Positions 17,746 through 30,783 are shown, counted from the stretch's first letter. The stretch: 64,000 nt of DNA from Acanthosoma haemorrhoidale (GCA_930367205.1 OV884015.1:105774509-105838508), one strand, 5' to 3'. Numbers and translations: made by a program. The notes: generated from the letters alone by a model not told the origin.

Positions 17746-18240
17746 CTAATCAATCGTAACAATGTTAACCTTAAGTAGTCCTGGATTCTTCTCATAAAAC
17801 TCCACACCCCTATCAGAAAGCCATGCTGAAATTGCTGGCTTAAGTTTAGGCTGTCCATCAAGGGAGTGCAACCCTCTACCCGTTATAACAGAAACAAAAG
17901 TGGTCTTACGACCGGAATCTCGAAGCCTGGAAGTGACTTCATCTATGAAGAGGTCAAGTACGTCCAGAGCTTCGGACACGAATAGGAAATGCAAATCTAA
18001 ACGTGTCCATGTATCATTCACATGATACCTAATAATCGACCTAGCAGACAAAGGCCTAATCCTTCTACCTCCCTCGGTACTCCACCTGGTCTTTGTGTAA
18101 GGCGGTTGATCTAAAGGTGTGAGGAAGCAAATAGCTTCGTCTACGGAATCGTTCACTCCGGCTAAAACAAAAGTTAGTGTTTGTTCGTCCATGTCTGGGA
18201 ATCTGTCGGATAAATAAGTTAACGAAGTAGACTTACTCAT
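17746..18240 (-). CDS. CUE-Smr domain protein, copy 2 (3' UTR deleted)
   Basis: The 164-residue protein has L40, as in units 3-6. The reading frame is intact, but its 3' flank is cut about 18 nt beyond the stop, so the AATAAA signal 47 nt downstream in other units is gone. Any transcript would have to end at another signal in the AT-rich repeats or the gypsy relic. Candidate TATA at 18366-18372. Confidence 0.85.
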   Translation of the reverse strand: MSKSTSLTYLSDRFPDMDEQTLTFVLAGVNDSVDEAICFLTPLDQPPYTKTRWSTEGGRRIRPLSARSIIRYHVNDTWTRLDLHFLFVSEALDVLDLFIDEVTSRLRDSGRKTTFVSVITGRGLHSLDGQPKLKPAISAWLSDRGVEFYEKNPGLLKVNIVTID

Positions 18241-19227
18241 TACGGCGATGATGATCGGGACACTGTATCCAATATGTGCACACTTTAAAAGTCAGAGCTG
18301 GACTGACTGAAATCATAGGAAAGTTTGCAAGTGACGGTGGAGTGGGGGACCCAGGTACCGAAATTCTTTATATTGGCAAACCCTCACCCAGGTAAAAACA
18401 TCTTTTGACCTGGTGTAAATGTCTAAAAAAGACGATTTCTCTTTACTTCTATTTTTTTTTATACATGGAAAGAAACTACTATTTTTTTAATTTGAATTCA
18501 AAACCGAGGTTAATACTTCTGTTTTACAGAAGACCTAAAGGAGAATTATTTCGGGCACGAATAATATAAGTGATCAATTGTAGTCTCATAATTAATATGT
18601 GAGTGGGGAAATATACCAAATATTGCAGGTTCCAGAAAAAATTCTAGGTTTTTTTATTGTTCCTTGGTGGCTAGAATGCACAGAAACCTTCGACACATTT
18701 TCAAGTCTACCTATTCTTTAAAAAAAACGTCATATTGTAAAAATAGTAAACAAATACAACGAATAATAAAACAAAAGGCCGTAGTTAGGAAAACGCACGT
18801 GGGAGAGCACTTACCATGAACAAATCAATTATGATACGGAATTTTTTCTACAGTATCGATAATATGTGACGACTGAAGGCGACAATTGTGTAAACAAATA
18901 ATGTAAATACAGCTGAAGAAAAGTCCGACCTCCCCACCAACCCCGCTTCTGAGTTAACAGTGATTTTCTTGAAACTTGAGAGAAGTTAGAATTTTAGTTT
19001 TGCCAAAGATTGAGGCAGACTAGAAGGTGTGTGTCATGATCTGCCAAGACTTTCAAAGCACTAAGTACCAAGCACCACAGTTGATTATCTAAGTACGCAA
19101 GTGTGCCATGTGATTAAGCCGAGACAGACTTTAAGCACTAAGTAACAAGCACTACAGTTGATTATCTAAGTACGCAAGTGCGCCCTGTGATTAAGCAGAG
19201 ACAGACTTTAAGCACTAAGTACCAAGC

Positions 19228-19536
19228 CGATATTTCCGATTTTAGTTCTTCCCTTAATTGATCAAACTTCCCGCTCAACTCTTTTTGTTGTTCTTTATTA
19301 TTTTCTTTAAGTGCGTTATTTTGACTGTTTCATTTTTCGTTTATTTCTTTATTATTTTCTTTTAATTTAATTATTTTCTGTTAAATTGACTGTTTAATTG
19401 GGCAAGGACCTGTTGCAACATCTTTGTCGTAGTGTTTTCACTCGGATTTACTTTGGGTTCGGGGTGTGGGTTCCTTGTTTTAGAGGCTGCGTTTGACCCA
19501 AAAGGTAGGCAGTATACCTGAATCTGACCTGGACAT
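19228..19536 (-). pseudogene. Gag relic (coiled-coil type), unit 3
   Basis: As unit 1, but with one extra triplet (ttgttg for ttg on the plus strand) in the coiled-coil segment. Primer-site relic at 19667-19685. Confidence 0.5.
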
Positions 19537-20632
19537 ATTTGTTTTCGTGTGTGTACAACAAATGTGAAATTATGAGAAAATATAAATTGTTAGTGGTTAG
19601 TACTAGTTATTATTCTAACATGCAATACCTCACAATTCCTTTGGTTTCTTTAGAATTTTTTAAGTTAATCCCGGAGCGGCCCCCATTGAAACCTACCTTA
19701 TTTTTTACCATTTATTTTTCTACTTTATTTGATCAATTTACCTTAACTAATTTGGCAGGTCCGTCATGAGATTTTTAAATCAAATTGTTTTATGTCTTTG
19801 ACATAGGAATTTATCCCGATTGAATCCCTGAGATTAAGCCGAGACAGACTTTAATCACTAAGTACCAAGCACTACAGTTGATTATCTAAGTACGCAAGTG
19901 TGCCCTGTGATTAAGCCGAGACAGACTTTAAGAACTAAGTAATAATAATAATAATCTGACGTATTTTTCAATAGAATGATTTCTTCTTTTAATTTTGAAT
20001 TTACATTATAATTATATTATTAAAATATTAAATGATTAAAAAAGTCCGCACATTTTGAGGACCCTACTTCCACACTTGGTCATTAGCACTGTAGCACTCT
20101 CTTAACCGCTATTTTCACGATTAATCCGGTGTTGATTATCACAGCGATGTGTCTGAAAGTCCATTTTGTTCTTACAACATTTTATCAAGGTTTATATCAA
20201 CGCACATTTCCAGATTAGTGAAAATATATTTAAATAAATATTTATTTAAAGGAATTTACAATCTGCTCTAATAGGGCGTATATATATATAATGGTTCTTA
20301 GGGACGACAGAAAAACAAGGTTGTGTTGCTCTGTAAAACAAAGAACCATTATAAAACGACATTCAATGTTTATTCTCCTGTCGATTCGGTTTGTTTTATA
20401 ATAACAAATAATTAAGTCAAATATTAAGTTTAGCTTGCTTTCACTGCTTGCCTAACACTCACGTAACCTCCCTGCTGATAACGCTAGTATCATTCTCTTC
20501 AACGCCTGCATTATCTACGTTGGTGCGGCGTGCTAATTCAAATTAAAGAAATACATTTTCTTTACATCTCCCCCCCCCCAGAAGCGAAAATATTTACAAA
20601 GGAAGAAAACTTTTTTGCTGATAGGACATCCT

Positions 20633-22336
20633 TTACTCGGGATTGTCCTGAAAACTAGGGATAAGTTTTGAAACGTGGAATAGATTTGATTCGGTTTTTC
20701 TATGTCCTGTGTTGATCCTGTATATCGAGTTTGATATTTTCTCTATTATTTTATATGGTCCAATTCTGAGTTCGTCAAGTTTCTTCCTGTTTAGTTTGTT
20801 TCCATTCTCTATGTATACCATATCGTTTTCGTTAAACTCGTGATCCTTTCGGTGCTTGTCGAATAGTTGTTTGTTGTATGTGTGTGATTTTATTGTATTG
20901 TGAAGCGCTTTTTCTTTATCCTTAATCCAATCTCTGTTTGCTATGTCTCGTTTCAATTCATTTGGAACTATTTTAAAGTCTGTACCATCAAGCAAGTAGC
21001 TGGGGGTGAAACCGGTAACGGAATGTTCTGTGTTGTTGTATTTATCTATGCACACTCGAGCTATTGTTGTCCATGCCGTTTTTTGTGTTCGTTCGTTTAT
21101 TTTACACCTTATTTTGTTCACTATGGTTTGGTTTAGCCGTTCATTTAGACCATTCGAAAATGGTGAGTTTACTGCTGTAAAAATTATAGGGATTTTTTTT
21201 TCCTTTAAAAAAATTTTAAATTCTTTGGAGTTTATACCTGGATATTGGTCACTAAGGATTGTACCGATTTTACTTGTTTCTATCACTTCATTTACTAGTT
21301 TTATAAAGTCCGTTGCATTTTGCGTTTTTGAAGTATGTATGAAAGCATACCTTGTGTAGTGGTCAACCAACAGGTGTAAGTATTTCTTCGTCGATCTCGA
21401 GCCTCCAAAGCCTCCTATCGTATCTATCGACATTATTTCGAAGGGCTTTGTTGCTGGACCTAAATGGGACATGAGGCCGAATTTTGTTTGTCCTCTAGAT
21501 TTGTTTTTAATACATACCTCACAATTGCTGCAGATATTTTTGATATTTTTTGTTAGGTTTTTTGCTGTATACAAGGGGCCTATTTTGTTTTGCATTTGTT
21601 TTATGCCAATGTGACACATGTCTTTATGTACATTTTGTATGAATTTTATACTAAATTCCTCAGATAGTAAAATTTTTTCTTTATCTTTTATTTTCTTGTA
21701 GTAGACGTCGTTTTTTTTTGTTAAACCTGTTTTATTTAGTAGTTCTTGATTTTCTGACTGGTCTTGAATGATATCTGATAATTTTATTAGATTAACAATT
21801 TTTAATTGTTCTTTTTTGTTATCTTCTGGTGCCAGTACTGGGTTCCTGCTCAAACAGTCTGCTTCTAGATTGTATTTACCTGGAGCATATTTTATATTAA
21901 AATCATATTGCGACAAATAATAAGTTAGGTCTCCTAGCTCTTCGTCTGGTCTGGCTTTTATATTCATATTTTCCAATGGTTTATGGTCTGAGTATACCGT
22001 GAATGACTTCCCAATCAACCAATATTGCCAGTATCTAATGGCTTCTTTAATAGCTAAGCATTCCAGATATATCGCTTTTTTTTTCTTTTGTGCTTCGTTT
22101 AGTTTTTTTGAGAAGTATGCTACTGGTTTTTGTTTTCCGTTTTCTTGTATTTGTTTTAATACTGCACCTAATCCTTCTATTGATGCATCGGTGTATATTA
22201 CTATTGGTAGATTTTTGTCGTAGATTTCTAGTATAGGTTGTGAGCATAGTAGTTTTTTTATTTTTTCGAACGATTCTTGACATTTTATTGACCATGAAAA
22301 TTGTACATTTTTCCTGAGTAAATTGTGTAAAGGATC
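20633..22336 (-). pseudogene. pol: Pol C-terminal part (RNase H, integrase), unit 3
   Basis: Continues from codon 444 of the intact Pol to the normal end. The first internal Met (22018) is in RNase H, so no proper start exists. It carries I and T where unit 2 has N and M (KEFKIF, RTQKTA), as in unit 4. Confidence 0.93.
22333..22336. repeat. Target-site duplication GATC, left
   Basis: GATC here and at 23544-23547 flank the insert; the uninterrupted copies have a single GATC in ggatctaaaatt. If the terminal T is shared, the duplication could be five bases (GATCT). Confidence 0.85.
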
Positions 22337-22502
22337 TGTGACCGATAGACTTTTATAGCCAATGTAAATTAGCGATTGTTTACGCCTGTAATTCGTTTAT
22401 TTTAGTTATTGAAGGAAAAAATTATCAGTCATTGTTTAAGCCGAATAAGGGGTCTTGCGCTGACAAGTAATTATCTAACAAAGTACCCTCGTGAAATTTA
22501 TG

Positions 22503-22536
<34 letters not shown>

Positions 22537-23543
22537 GTAAATTAGAGATAAATATTTTTTTTTGTATTTGGTTAGTTTTATATAATGAATTAATAATTAT
22601 TGATAATATTATAAATGTTCTAAGAATATCTTTGTGTTTCAAATGTGAGTGTATTGATTTTGTTTTATGGGAAATATGCTGAAAAGTAAACAAAACAAAT
22701 AACGGTGCGGGACGCCTCCGAGGCCCCGTAAGACCCTACATCCTTTATAGAGGATTAAAAGGACGGAGCACCGGGATCAGTCGCTTGCAGTCAGTGTGTG
22801 GATCAGTTGGCCAACACCCGCCGGAGCGCCCCCCCCCCCCTCATCTCACCACCTTATCGGCCTATGGTTTATGGGGAGCACCTCTGGTTGGAGATTTGAC
22901 TTGGAACTAGTATGGATATGAGCATATCGATCATCGACTCACCGATTCCATCCACCGGGAACCTCACAGCTGAATGACTAATCCACTATCTAGCTACGAC
23001 AGGTAACCTCGTTGGACGTAGCTTCCACGTACCGAGGGTTTATGTTGTTTGTTTACGTCGTTCATCAGTTTACACCAAATAACACCAAACTATGCATACG
23101 TATAGATAAACACGGACAGTGATGTATTTGTTTTGTTCTCATTCTTCGATCAGCAAACTTTAAGTTAATAAAACTCTGGTTTACAAGTTTCCAGTTTAGT
23201 AAAGTTTAAGTATTTTTCTGTCCAATAGTTTAAGTAATTTTTCTCTCAAATAGTTTACTTATTTTTTTTATCAAATAGTTTAATTATTTTTTTTATCAAA
23301 TAGTTTAATTATTTTTTTTTTCAAATAGTTTAAGTATTTTTTTTTTTTTTTTATGAAATAGCTTAAGGATTTTTTTTTGTTTATTATCATTTAATAAAAT
23401 GTCGGTAATCTAAATGTCAATTCCCTGTAATATTTCAGGTTCCCCTGTCCTTGGGTAATGCCCTCTCCTGGCATTAATATTTTCCCCAGATTCCTGTAAA
23501 CATTTAGGGGGAGGAGGAAGAGAGAGAGAGTCGGGGGTTTACA
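22337..23543 (+). mobile_element. Probable solo LTR (1207 bp) nested in pol, unit 3
   Basis: The insert begins TGTGACC and ends TTTACA (TGT...ACA ends) between GATC duplications. Read on the plus strand it has LTR-like order: a TATA-like TTTATAG at 22744, an arthropod-type initiator ATCAGT at 22776-22781 about 33 bp downstream, and an AATAAA at 23167-23172. It also holds a run of 32 A (22503-22534), a run of 12 C (22829-22840) and about six degenerate copies of a roughly 31-bp T-rich repeat (23200-23378). No coding sequence is present. It is absent from units 2, 4 and 5. Family not identified; its length suits a long-LTR gypsy or BEL/Pao element. Confidence 0.65.
23200..23378 (+). repeat. T-rich degenerate tandem repeat inside the solo LTR
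   Basis: Repeats of the form caaatagtttaagtatttttt with varying T runs, about 31 bp each. Confidence 0.7.
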
Positions 23544-24873
23544 GATCTAAAATTATTGCACAGTTTGGAATATATTCGTGATAGAAATTTATCTTTCCGA
23601 GGAATTGTCGTACGTTTTTTTGAGTCTTAGGTATTGGAAAATTTTTTACTGATATTAAATTATCTTTTATTGGTCTGATCGTATTATTTTCTATTATGTG
23701 GCCCAGGTACTGTGCAGACTCTGCTGCAAATTTGCATTTTGTAAATTTTAGCCTGAATCCTTCTTTTTTTATTGCGTCTAATAGTAATTCTATATGGTTC
23801 ACATGTTCCTCAAATGATTTCGAAAATATTAGTAAATCGTCTATAAAATTTACTACAAATTGAGTTAATTTATTTTTTCTTAATATATTGCTCAAGATTC
23901 TTTGAAAGATTGCTGGGGCTGTTTTCAGCCCAAAAGGTAAACATGTCCACTGATAATGACCTTCTTGTGTAACAAAACCTGTTTTGTGTCTGTCTTCAAT
24001 ACGCAAAGGGATAGACCAGAATGCAGAGTTTATGTCTAATGTAGTAAAAAATTTACAGTTTCTTGTTTTTATCATTAAGTCGTCTATCAATGGAAATGGT
24101 TGTGCTTGAGGTATTACTATTTTATTTATGTCCCTGAAGTCTATGCATAGTCTGCTTCTTTTATTTTCACCTTTTTTAAACGCTAGTGTTACAGGTGCTG
24201 CGAAAGGGCTGTATGATTCTTCAATGAGTTTTTTATCTAATAGTTTTGTTACTTGTTCCCCTATTTCTGTTCTGTCTTCTAGGCTGCATTTGTAAGGCCT
24301 CTTGCTACAATATTTATCTACCAATAGATCTATATGTGCTTCATATTTATTTACTGTACCTACGTCATATTTATCTTTTGCAAACACTGATTTGTAAGTA
24401 TCTATTGTTTTGTTTATTTCATATTTTTGATTATCTGATAAGTGATCCATATTTGCTATAAAATTCTCTTCTTTTATGTGCTCGTTAAAATTTACTAAAT
24501 TTTTTTCTTCATTAGCATTTTCCTCGTTTTGTTGAAAAATCTTGAGGTTTTCATCCTGGATTAATTTAAATTCTTTTATTGTGTCTAATCCAATTAGGAA
24601 ATCGTATTTAAAATATTCGTTATCTATTATGTGGACATCCATATTTTTTTCTATGTTGAATATTTTTAATTTTAGAGTCGTCAAACCGTTTGTTTTTTGG
24701 ACACCATTAATTGTTATCAAACTTGCATTATTACCTTTATTATTATTTTCTTTTTTATTTTTTATGTTTAGGAATTTCGAGTTTATTAAAGATACATTTG
24801 ATCCTGAATCGTAAATTCCCCAAAGGTTTATTTTGTTTTCTATAGTTAGTTTGACTTTTATTAATGGCGTCAT
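23539..24873 (-). pseudogene. pol: Pol N-terminal part (protease, RT), unit 3
   Basis: The 444-codon frame contains the DSG protease and the complete RT up to FLGKINFYHEYIPNCAIILD. It then runs into the solo LTR and stops after one extra residue. It has N for K359 (EEHVNHIE), unique to this copy. Confidence 0.93.
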
Positions 24874-25943
24874 TACTCGTTTTTTTGATCTGATTCGTTC
24901 AATTCGGATTCTATTACTGAATTGTCTACGTGTCTAATATTTTTTGTACCTTTATCATTTTTTTTATTGAACCAGCAAGCGGTTTCTGCGTGGAATCTTT
25001 TCCCCTTATTTAATTTTTCGCATGTTGTGCATGGTGTTTTATTTTTATCTTCCGCGTTTGTACCGGTTTTTTTATTAAAAGATTTTTTTCTCACCATGTG
25101 TTCATATTTGTTCAACTCGTTGAATAAATCTGAAGTTTCTCTTATCATTTCTCTATCAATTCTGTTTAAAATGAATTCTGGAAGTCCTGCTGCAATGAGA
25201 TCGATGAGAGTTCCCTTATCTATTGTTTGTCGCATATCTATTAAAAGTTTTTCTTTTCTTAGTGCATAATCTATTAAAGGTCCTTCTCTGTATTTGAAAT
25301 GTAGTGCATAGGTAACTGGGTTCCAGCCTTTTGCAGCGAATGTTTCAGAAAAGTTCTTTTTCCATTCATCCCATGTCCCATGCACTGTTAATTTTGTAAA
25401 CATTGAGCTGAACCAATCTTTGCAGGACCCTTCCATGAAGAATCGGAGTACTTCAACTTTTTGGGAGTCTTCATTTATATTAAATCGATTGCATTCTTGT
25501 TCAAAAATTTCCATCCATCGGCTTGGGTTTGGATTTTGACTTGTGAATCTGTCGATAATGAATTTCTCTGTTATGTGTTTTAAATTGTTAGCTCGTGGAT
25601 TTTCAATTAATGTTTTAAGTAGTGTATTTAAAGTACTTACGTCTGCATGTCCAGCAGTTATATTTTCTGTTTTGATATTTTCTTCTTCATCTACATAAGT
25701 TTCTTTGATTTCCTTTGTCAATTTTATCCAGATATTACACTCGTGGTGCCTTTTTTTCAACGAATTTTTTACCTTCTTAAAAGCGTTGGTGGCGATTAAT
25801 TGTTCATGGAGGTTTGCATTTTGCAATTCTTCTGGGATTTTGAAAATTCTATCATCCTCGGTAGTTATCGAGGTTATGCCAATTACATTACTTTTTCCGT
25901 CTGTTGTTGGGATTACTTTGAAACAGAATTGTAGCTTTTCCAT
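24873..25943 (-). CDS. gag: Gag, unit 3
   Basis: Full 356-residue Gag, with T28 and a unique R69C change (HHECN). The overlap with the pol start and the slippery site are unchanged. Confidence 0.9.
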   Translation of the reverse strand: MEKLQFCFKVIPTTDGKSNVIGITSITTEDDRIFKIPEELQNANLHEQLIATNAFKKVKNSLKKRHHECNIWIKLTKEIKETYVDEEENIKTENITAGHADVSTLNTLLKTLIENPRANNLKHITEKFIIDRFTSQNPNPSRWMEIFEQECNRFNINEDSQKVEVLRFFMEGSCKDWFSSMFTKLTVHGTWDEWKKNFSETFAAKGWNPVTYALHFKYREGPLIDYALRKEKLLIDMRQTIDKGTLIDLIAAGLPEFILNRIDREMIRETSDLFNELNKYEHMVRKKSFNKKTGTNAEDKNKTPCTTCEKLNKGKRFHAETACWFNKKNDKGTKNIRHVDNSVIESELNESDQKNE

Positions 25944-26265
25944 TTTATAATTTTCTTATAACCCTTGTAATTTAAACGGGAATGTCGTTTTATAATTACA
26001 GAGCAACACAACCTTGTTTTTCTGTCGTCCCTAAGAACCATTATAAAACGACATTCAATGTTTATTCTCCTGTCGATTCGGTTTGTTTTATAATAACAAA
26101 TAATTAAGTCAAATATAAAGTTTAGCTTGCTTTCACTGCTTGCCTAACACTCACGTAACCTCCCTGCTGATAACGCTAGTATCATTCTCTTCAACGCCTG
26201 CATTATCTACGTTGGTGCGGCGTGCTAATTCAAATTAAAGAAATACATTTTCTTTACATATATAC

Positions 26266-26514
26266 ATAGCCTGGGATTCCCCAGATTCATCAGGGAAATG
26301 TCCTTATTCGTTAAAAAGAATTCATGGATCAGGGATACAACCCCTTACTAACACTGCTCTTGCATCTTCGTCACTGGTGTGCAGTAACAGTGGAGACAAT
26401 GAGAGACTACCTGTAGAAGAAGCCTGGGTAAGAACTCCAAAGGATGTTTTAGCATCAAAAGGTTTATTTACTAACGTTATTTTTAGTGGGGTCCTCCATT
26501 GTTTAAACCAGTAA
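26266..26514 (+). other. Exon-like ORF without ATG, unit 3
   Basis: No change seen relative to unit 1. Confidence 0.33.
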
Positions 26515-27182
26515 GTCTAAATAGGGTTTAGTTTGGATTTGTACATGAGAATTTCGTTTTCAAATTTGGGATGTGATTTTTTGACTGAGAGACATGTTCC
26601 ATGTTGGTCCGTTCTGAAGTTGGAATATTAGGTTTAGAACTGAATGTGTTGTGGGATGACCAAAAATAAAAAAACCCTGCGAATAATAAATTGTTCCCAT
26701 CATTCAATAACATAAATTAAATTAAACATAAAACCAGCAATGTACAGTAACTCTTTTTAGTTAGCAAGAGTTAAAATAAGGTTTGACAATCCTTAAAATG
26801 CAAAGTAAATCGAGCTAAGGAGCTTAAGAGGAGGAGGAGAGTGGAGAAGGTGAAGTTCAATATTGCTACAGCTGAAATACAATCCGGTGTTGTATATTAG
26901 AAGTTCCTTCCTCTGTAAATAAATTTCTTCCGTGTTGTTGAATATTGTCAACTAATAATATAATATTAATAAAACCTTATACTATCATTGAATATTGTTT
27001 TGTTTGTTATTGTGAATATATCTCTTAGATTTGGATTTATTAGTGTGTTTCAACATCCATCTTCTGTTGAAAATAGGCTCTTAGAGTAAAGCGTGAGTAA
27101 AAATATTTTCTTAAAAATTAAAACTATTCTAAAACGTAAACTTTCCGTTTGGAAGATCTTTGTTGATGATGAAAAGAGAGAT

Positions 27183-27353
27183 ATGGCCCGAGGACGATAC
27201 AAACAACACACAGTGCACTTCACAAATGGACTGAGCTTTACATTTGTAACAATTTGTATTCACAAATTTTTAAGAGATACCAATCATATAGCTGAGTGGT
27301 TAGCTTCACTGTTTGCAAGTTCACAAGTCTTTTGGGGCTTGTACACTTGTTAA
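27183..27353 (+). CDS. Hypothetical 56-residue ORF, unit 3
   Basis: Same sequence as unit 1 over this ORF. Confidence 0.28.
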   Translation: MARGRYKQHTVHFTNGLSFTFVTICIHKFLRDTNHIAEWLASLFASSQVFWGLYTC

Positions 27354-28645
27354 TTAAGTATTAAGCCCACTATCTCATTATTTAGTAGGGGTATGATGTT
27401 ATAAGGAAAATGCAGCGGAAGCTAGTTTTTTTGTTAAATTAGGAATGACAAAACGAATGAAATATGGATAAATAATCTTATATTTAGCATTAAAATAAAA
27501 CAGTAATCACTATACTTTATATACATTACATATAACATGAATAATAATAAATCATATAATTTTATAAAATATTTCTTACATTATTAATTTTTAGATAGCA
27601 GTTTATGAAATTTCTATGATTAAATTGCATGAATTGTTCCCTTTTAATTTTTTATTAAATTATGACATTATATAATTCGGGAAGTAGGACAAGTAATACA
27701 CAAATACAATAATAATCGTCATCATGGCAATAAAAGCCTTAGCATATACATCGGTCTGACAATACGGTTATAAGACAACGTACTAATAAATCCCAGACAT
27801 ACTTGAAGGTTAATAAAAAAAATTATTTGATAATAATTCAATTAGTATATGATAATGATTTGGGGTACAAAAAATAATTGGAATACAAATATTTTAGGCT
27901 CATGACGTCATGATATATCTTGATTGTTAAAGTTTGTGAAGTCTGTTGTTGTCTGCATGAAGATAACTGAATGAAGTCTGCTGATAGGCTGCTAAGTAGT
28001 ACGAGCCTTCGACATCTGCAATAGTGATACAAATTAGTTATAAATGCAAAATAAGAATAAAATAAATAGAAAATCTTCTTATGACTAACGATTGCATATC
28101 ATCCTCATAATTTAAAAATGGTTTATACCAAAAATAGAGAAAAATTCGTCCATATCTTTTGAAATCGTTGTACATTATTTCATTTACTAAAATAAATCGA
28201 AAAAATTTTACCTTTAAATTTGATGATATGATTGTAGTTGTGATCCAGGTGGGATGACTCCGTGCTCTTTGGATGGTGGAGTTTCATGTATACATCATGT
28301 CCACATAATGCCAATAATGAATTTTTTCAGGCTCCTTACTAGATAGTTAGGGTCACTAGGCAGATGAGGTATTCATTTTTTTTCTGAAATAAATTTGGTT
28401 ATACATACAAAGTCATATTACAATAAATATAAAAAAATCTTCTAATATGAAAACAGTTTAATATCATCCTTATAAATAAAAAAAGCTAATTCAAAATATA
28501 AATAAAAGTTGGTAACATAATTTTGCGTAAAAAAATCATGCATATGTACGTATGTAAAACAGTTATATAAGTTGAGGGAATCAACTGATATCGGTTTCAA
28601 ATTATCACTTCTATCTACAGACTCTAATTACAACTTTAAAAACTT

Positions 28646-29923
28646 TCAGTATCTCTTATCAATGTAACCTTTCTCAAATACTATACTGTACTTAACTATA
28701 AATCTTTCTATTTTCATATCATCTAATTTTATTTTGAACCCGTCTTCTTCGATATGTTCATTAAAATTCACTTTAACTTCTTCATTTTTTTCTTTCTTCT
28801 TCTCTGTATTTCTTGTTTCATCTTCTTTCTTCTGTATTATTTGTAGATTCTCATTATGGATTAATCTAAACATTTTTATAATATCTAATCCTTTAAGAAA
28901 ATCTTCAAAATAATCTCTCTTGACAATGAACACATCAACATATTTTCTATGTCAAAAATGTTTAATTTTTGAGTTACTAAACTTTTTTTTCACACCATTG
29001 ACTGTTTTTAAAAGTATCTTATTTACTTCTTCTGTCTTTTTCTTTATATTAGGTAATTTTGAATTTATTATAGAGCATTGGGATCCTGGATCGGATGTCC
29101 CATTTACCTGTTACTTCTCTTTTTATGATATTTTTACTTTAATCAATGGTGTGGTTATTCGTTTTTATGTTCAGTAATTAGATCTACTTCTAATACTAAG
29201 TTGCTTCCTATTATTCTAGTTTCATTTTTTATCTATTTTAAACCGGCATGAAGCATCTTCATGATCCCTGATACAATTGCTTAATTGTTCACAGTTATTC
29301 CATGGATTTTTCTCTTGAAATTTGTTTTTACTGTACAGGTTTTCCATTTTTCTTTGTTGTGAATTTTTTTTGTTCACTAGGCCCTCACATTTTCTAATTT
29401 TATAAAATATTCTAGATGAATTATCACGTTTTTCTTGATCTATCTTTTTTCTGATAAAGTAGGTAAACCTGCAGTTAGTGCATGGATTTTTCTCTTGAAA
29501 TTTTTTTTTACTCTACAGGTTTTTCATTTTTCTTTGTTATGAATTTTTTTTGTTCACTAGGCCCTCACATTTTATAATTTTATAAAATATTCTAGATGAA
29601 TTATCACGTTATTCTTGATCTATCTTTTTTCTGATAAAGTAGGTAAACCTGCTATAAGCTATTATAAAGATATAAGCATCACTAAAGACTGTTTAGCATT
29701 TGAGTTTTTGCATGTAAGCTTCTCAATAATAAACTTTTCTGCTATATGTTTTAAATTTAGTTGATTCTCTTTCTTCTGTGTGGATTCAATGTTATTTTTT
29801 CTCATGATTGTTCCGCATTTAAATCATCAAAATACATTGTTTTCATTTTCTCTGTTAATGTAATCCACACTGTCTTCTCTTCACCTCTCTTACTAAAACT
29901 ATTTTTCAGTCTTTTATAAATAT
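28646..29923 (-). pseudogene. Gypsy gag-pol relic, unit 3
   Basis: Same relic; 180-bp duplication at about 29301-29652. Right-end variants (ttcacctc; ttctataaag) agree with units 1 and 4. Confidence 0.83.
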
Positions 29924-30667
29924 AATTATTCTATAAAGTTGGTAACAAAATTGTGCGAACAATAATCATGCATATATTTTTATCTATCATTTATATTATT
30001 TACTTATATTATAAGAATAAAATCTTCTCATACGAAGGCAGTTTAATATCAAACTTATGAATAAAAAAAAGTTTGCTAAAAAAATAAATAAAAGCTGAAA
30101 AAATATTTTGCGTACAAAAATCATGCATATATATTTTGCTATCAATTATATTATTTACTTATATTATAAAAAAACAAATATTCTCATATGAACACAGTCA
30201 ATTATAATCTTTATAAATAAATAAATCGTTATTCATCTTAAGGTAAAAAATTCATATCGTGCTTAAAAATAAAAAAAGTTTATTCAAATAATAAATAAAA
30301 ACATTATACTTACAAATATCATGCATATATATCTATCATTTATATTATTTACTTATATGGTAAGAAAAAAAATGTCTCATGCGAAAACAGTTTAATATCA
30401 TCCTTATATATCAAGAAATTGTTATATATAAAAATAAAAAGAAAAATTGGTTAAAAAAAATGGTTATAAAAATCATGCATGTATATATATCTATCATTCA
30501 TATCATTATTTACTTTCTCACTACTATTATACTCACTCATTACTATATATATGATTTCTCATAGGACAACAGTTAATTATCATCCTTAATAATCAAATAA
30601 GATTATTCAATAATTTATACCCAACAGATTTCCAGATATTGACACCACGACTCTAACTGTTTTTTAG

Positions 30668-30783
30668 GAGTGAACTATTCCAGAGACGAAGATACTTGCT
30701 ATCTTAACTACAGGCCACTACGATACACCATACAGACCACAGATGTTGGTAGGCTAGGGGAAGTAGAAGGGTTAAGTCTTTGA
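30668..30783 (+). other. Exon-like ORF, unit 3
   Basis: Same acceptor-like tract, frame and stop as unit 1. Confidence 0.28.

Larger units (their letters stand above)
7250..18944. repeat. Tandem array unit 2 (with gypsy element, 339-bp deletion)
   Basis: Same order as unit 1 plus the 4.76-kb retrotransposon at 8594-13349, minus a block after 17727 that corresponds to about 5694-6032 of unit 1. Six substitutions seen only in this unit cluster at 8001-8135. Confidence 0.97.
20292..26258 (-). mobile_element. Ty3/gypsy retrotransposon, unit 3 copy, interrupted
   Basis: Same insertion site and 57-bp fold-back (20292-20348) as unit 2. 3' LTR 20349-20566, 5' LTR 26041-26258, one LTR difference. 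Polypurine run of ten. Pol is split by the nested insert, so this copy cannot make complete Pol. Confidence 0.95.

Noticed and set aside
22475..22693. Frames of 63 and 72 codons across the poly(A) run
   Set aside because: Created by the run of 32 A inside the nested LTR.
22337..23543. Nested insert as a LINE or SINE because of its poly(A)
   Set aside because: The A run is internal, the ends are TG...CA, and promoter and AATAAA are ordered as in an LTR.
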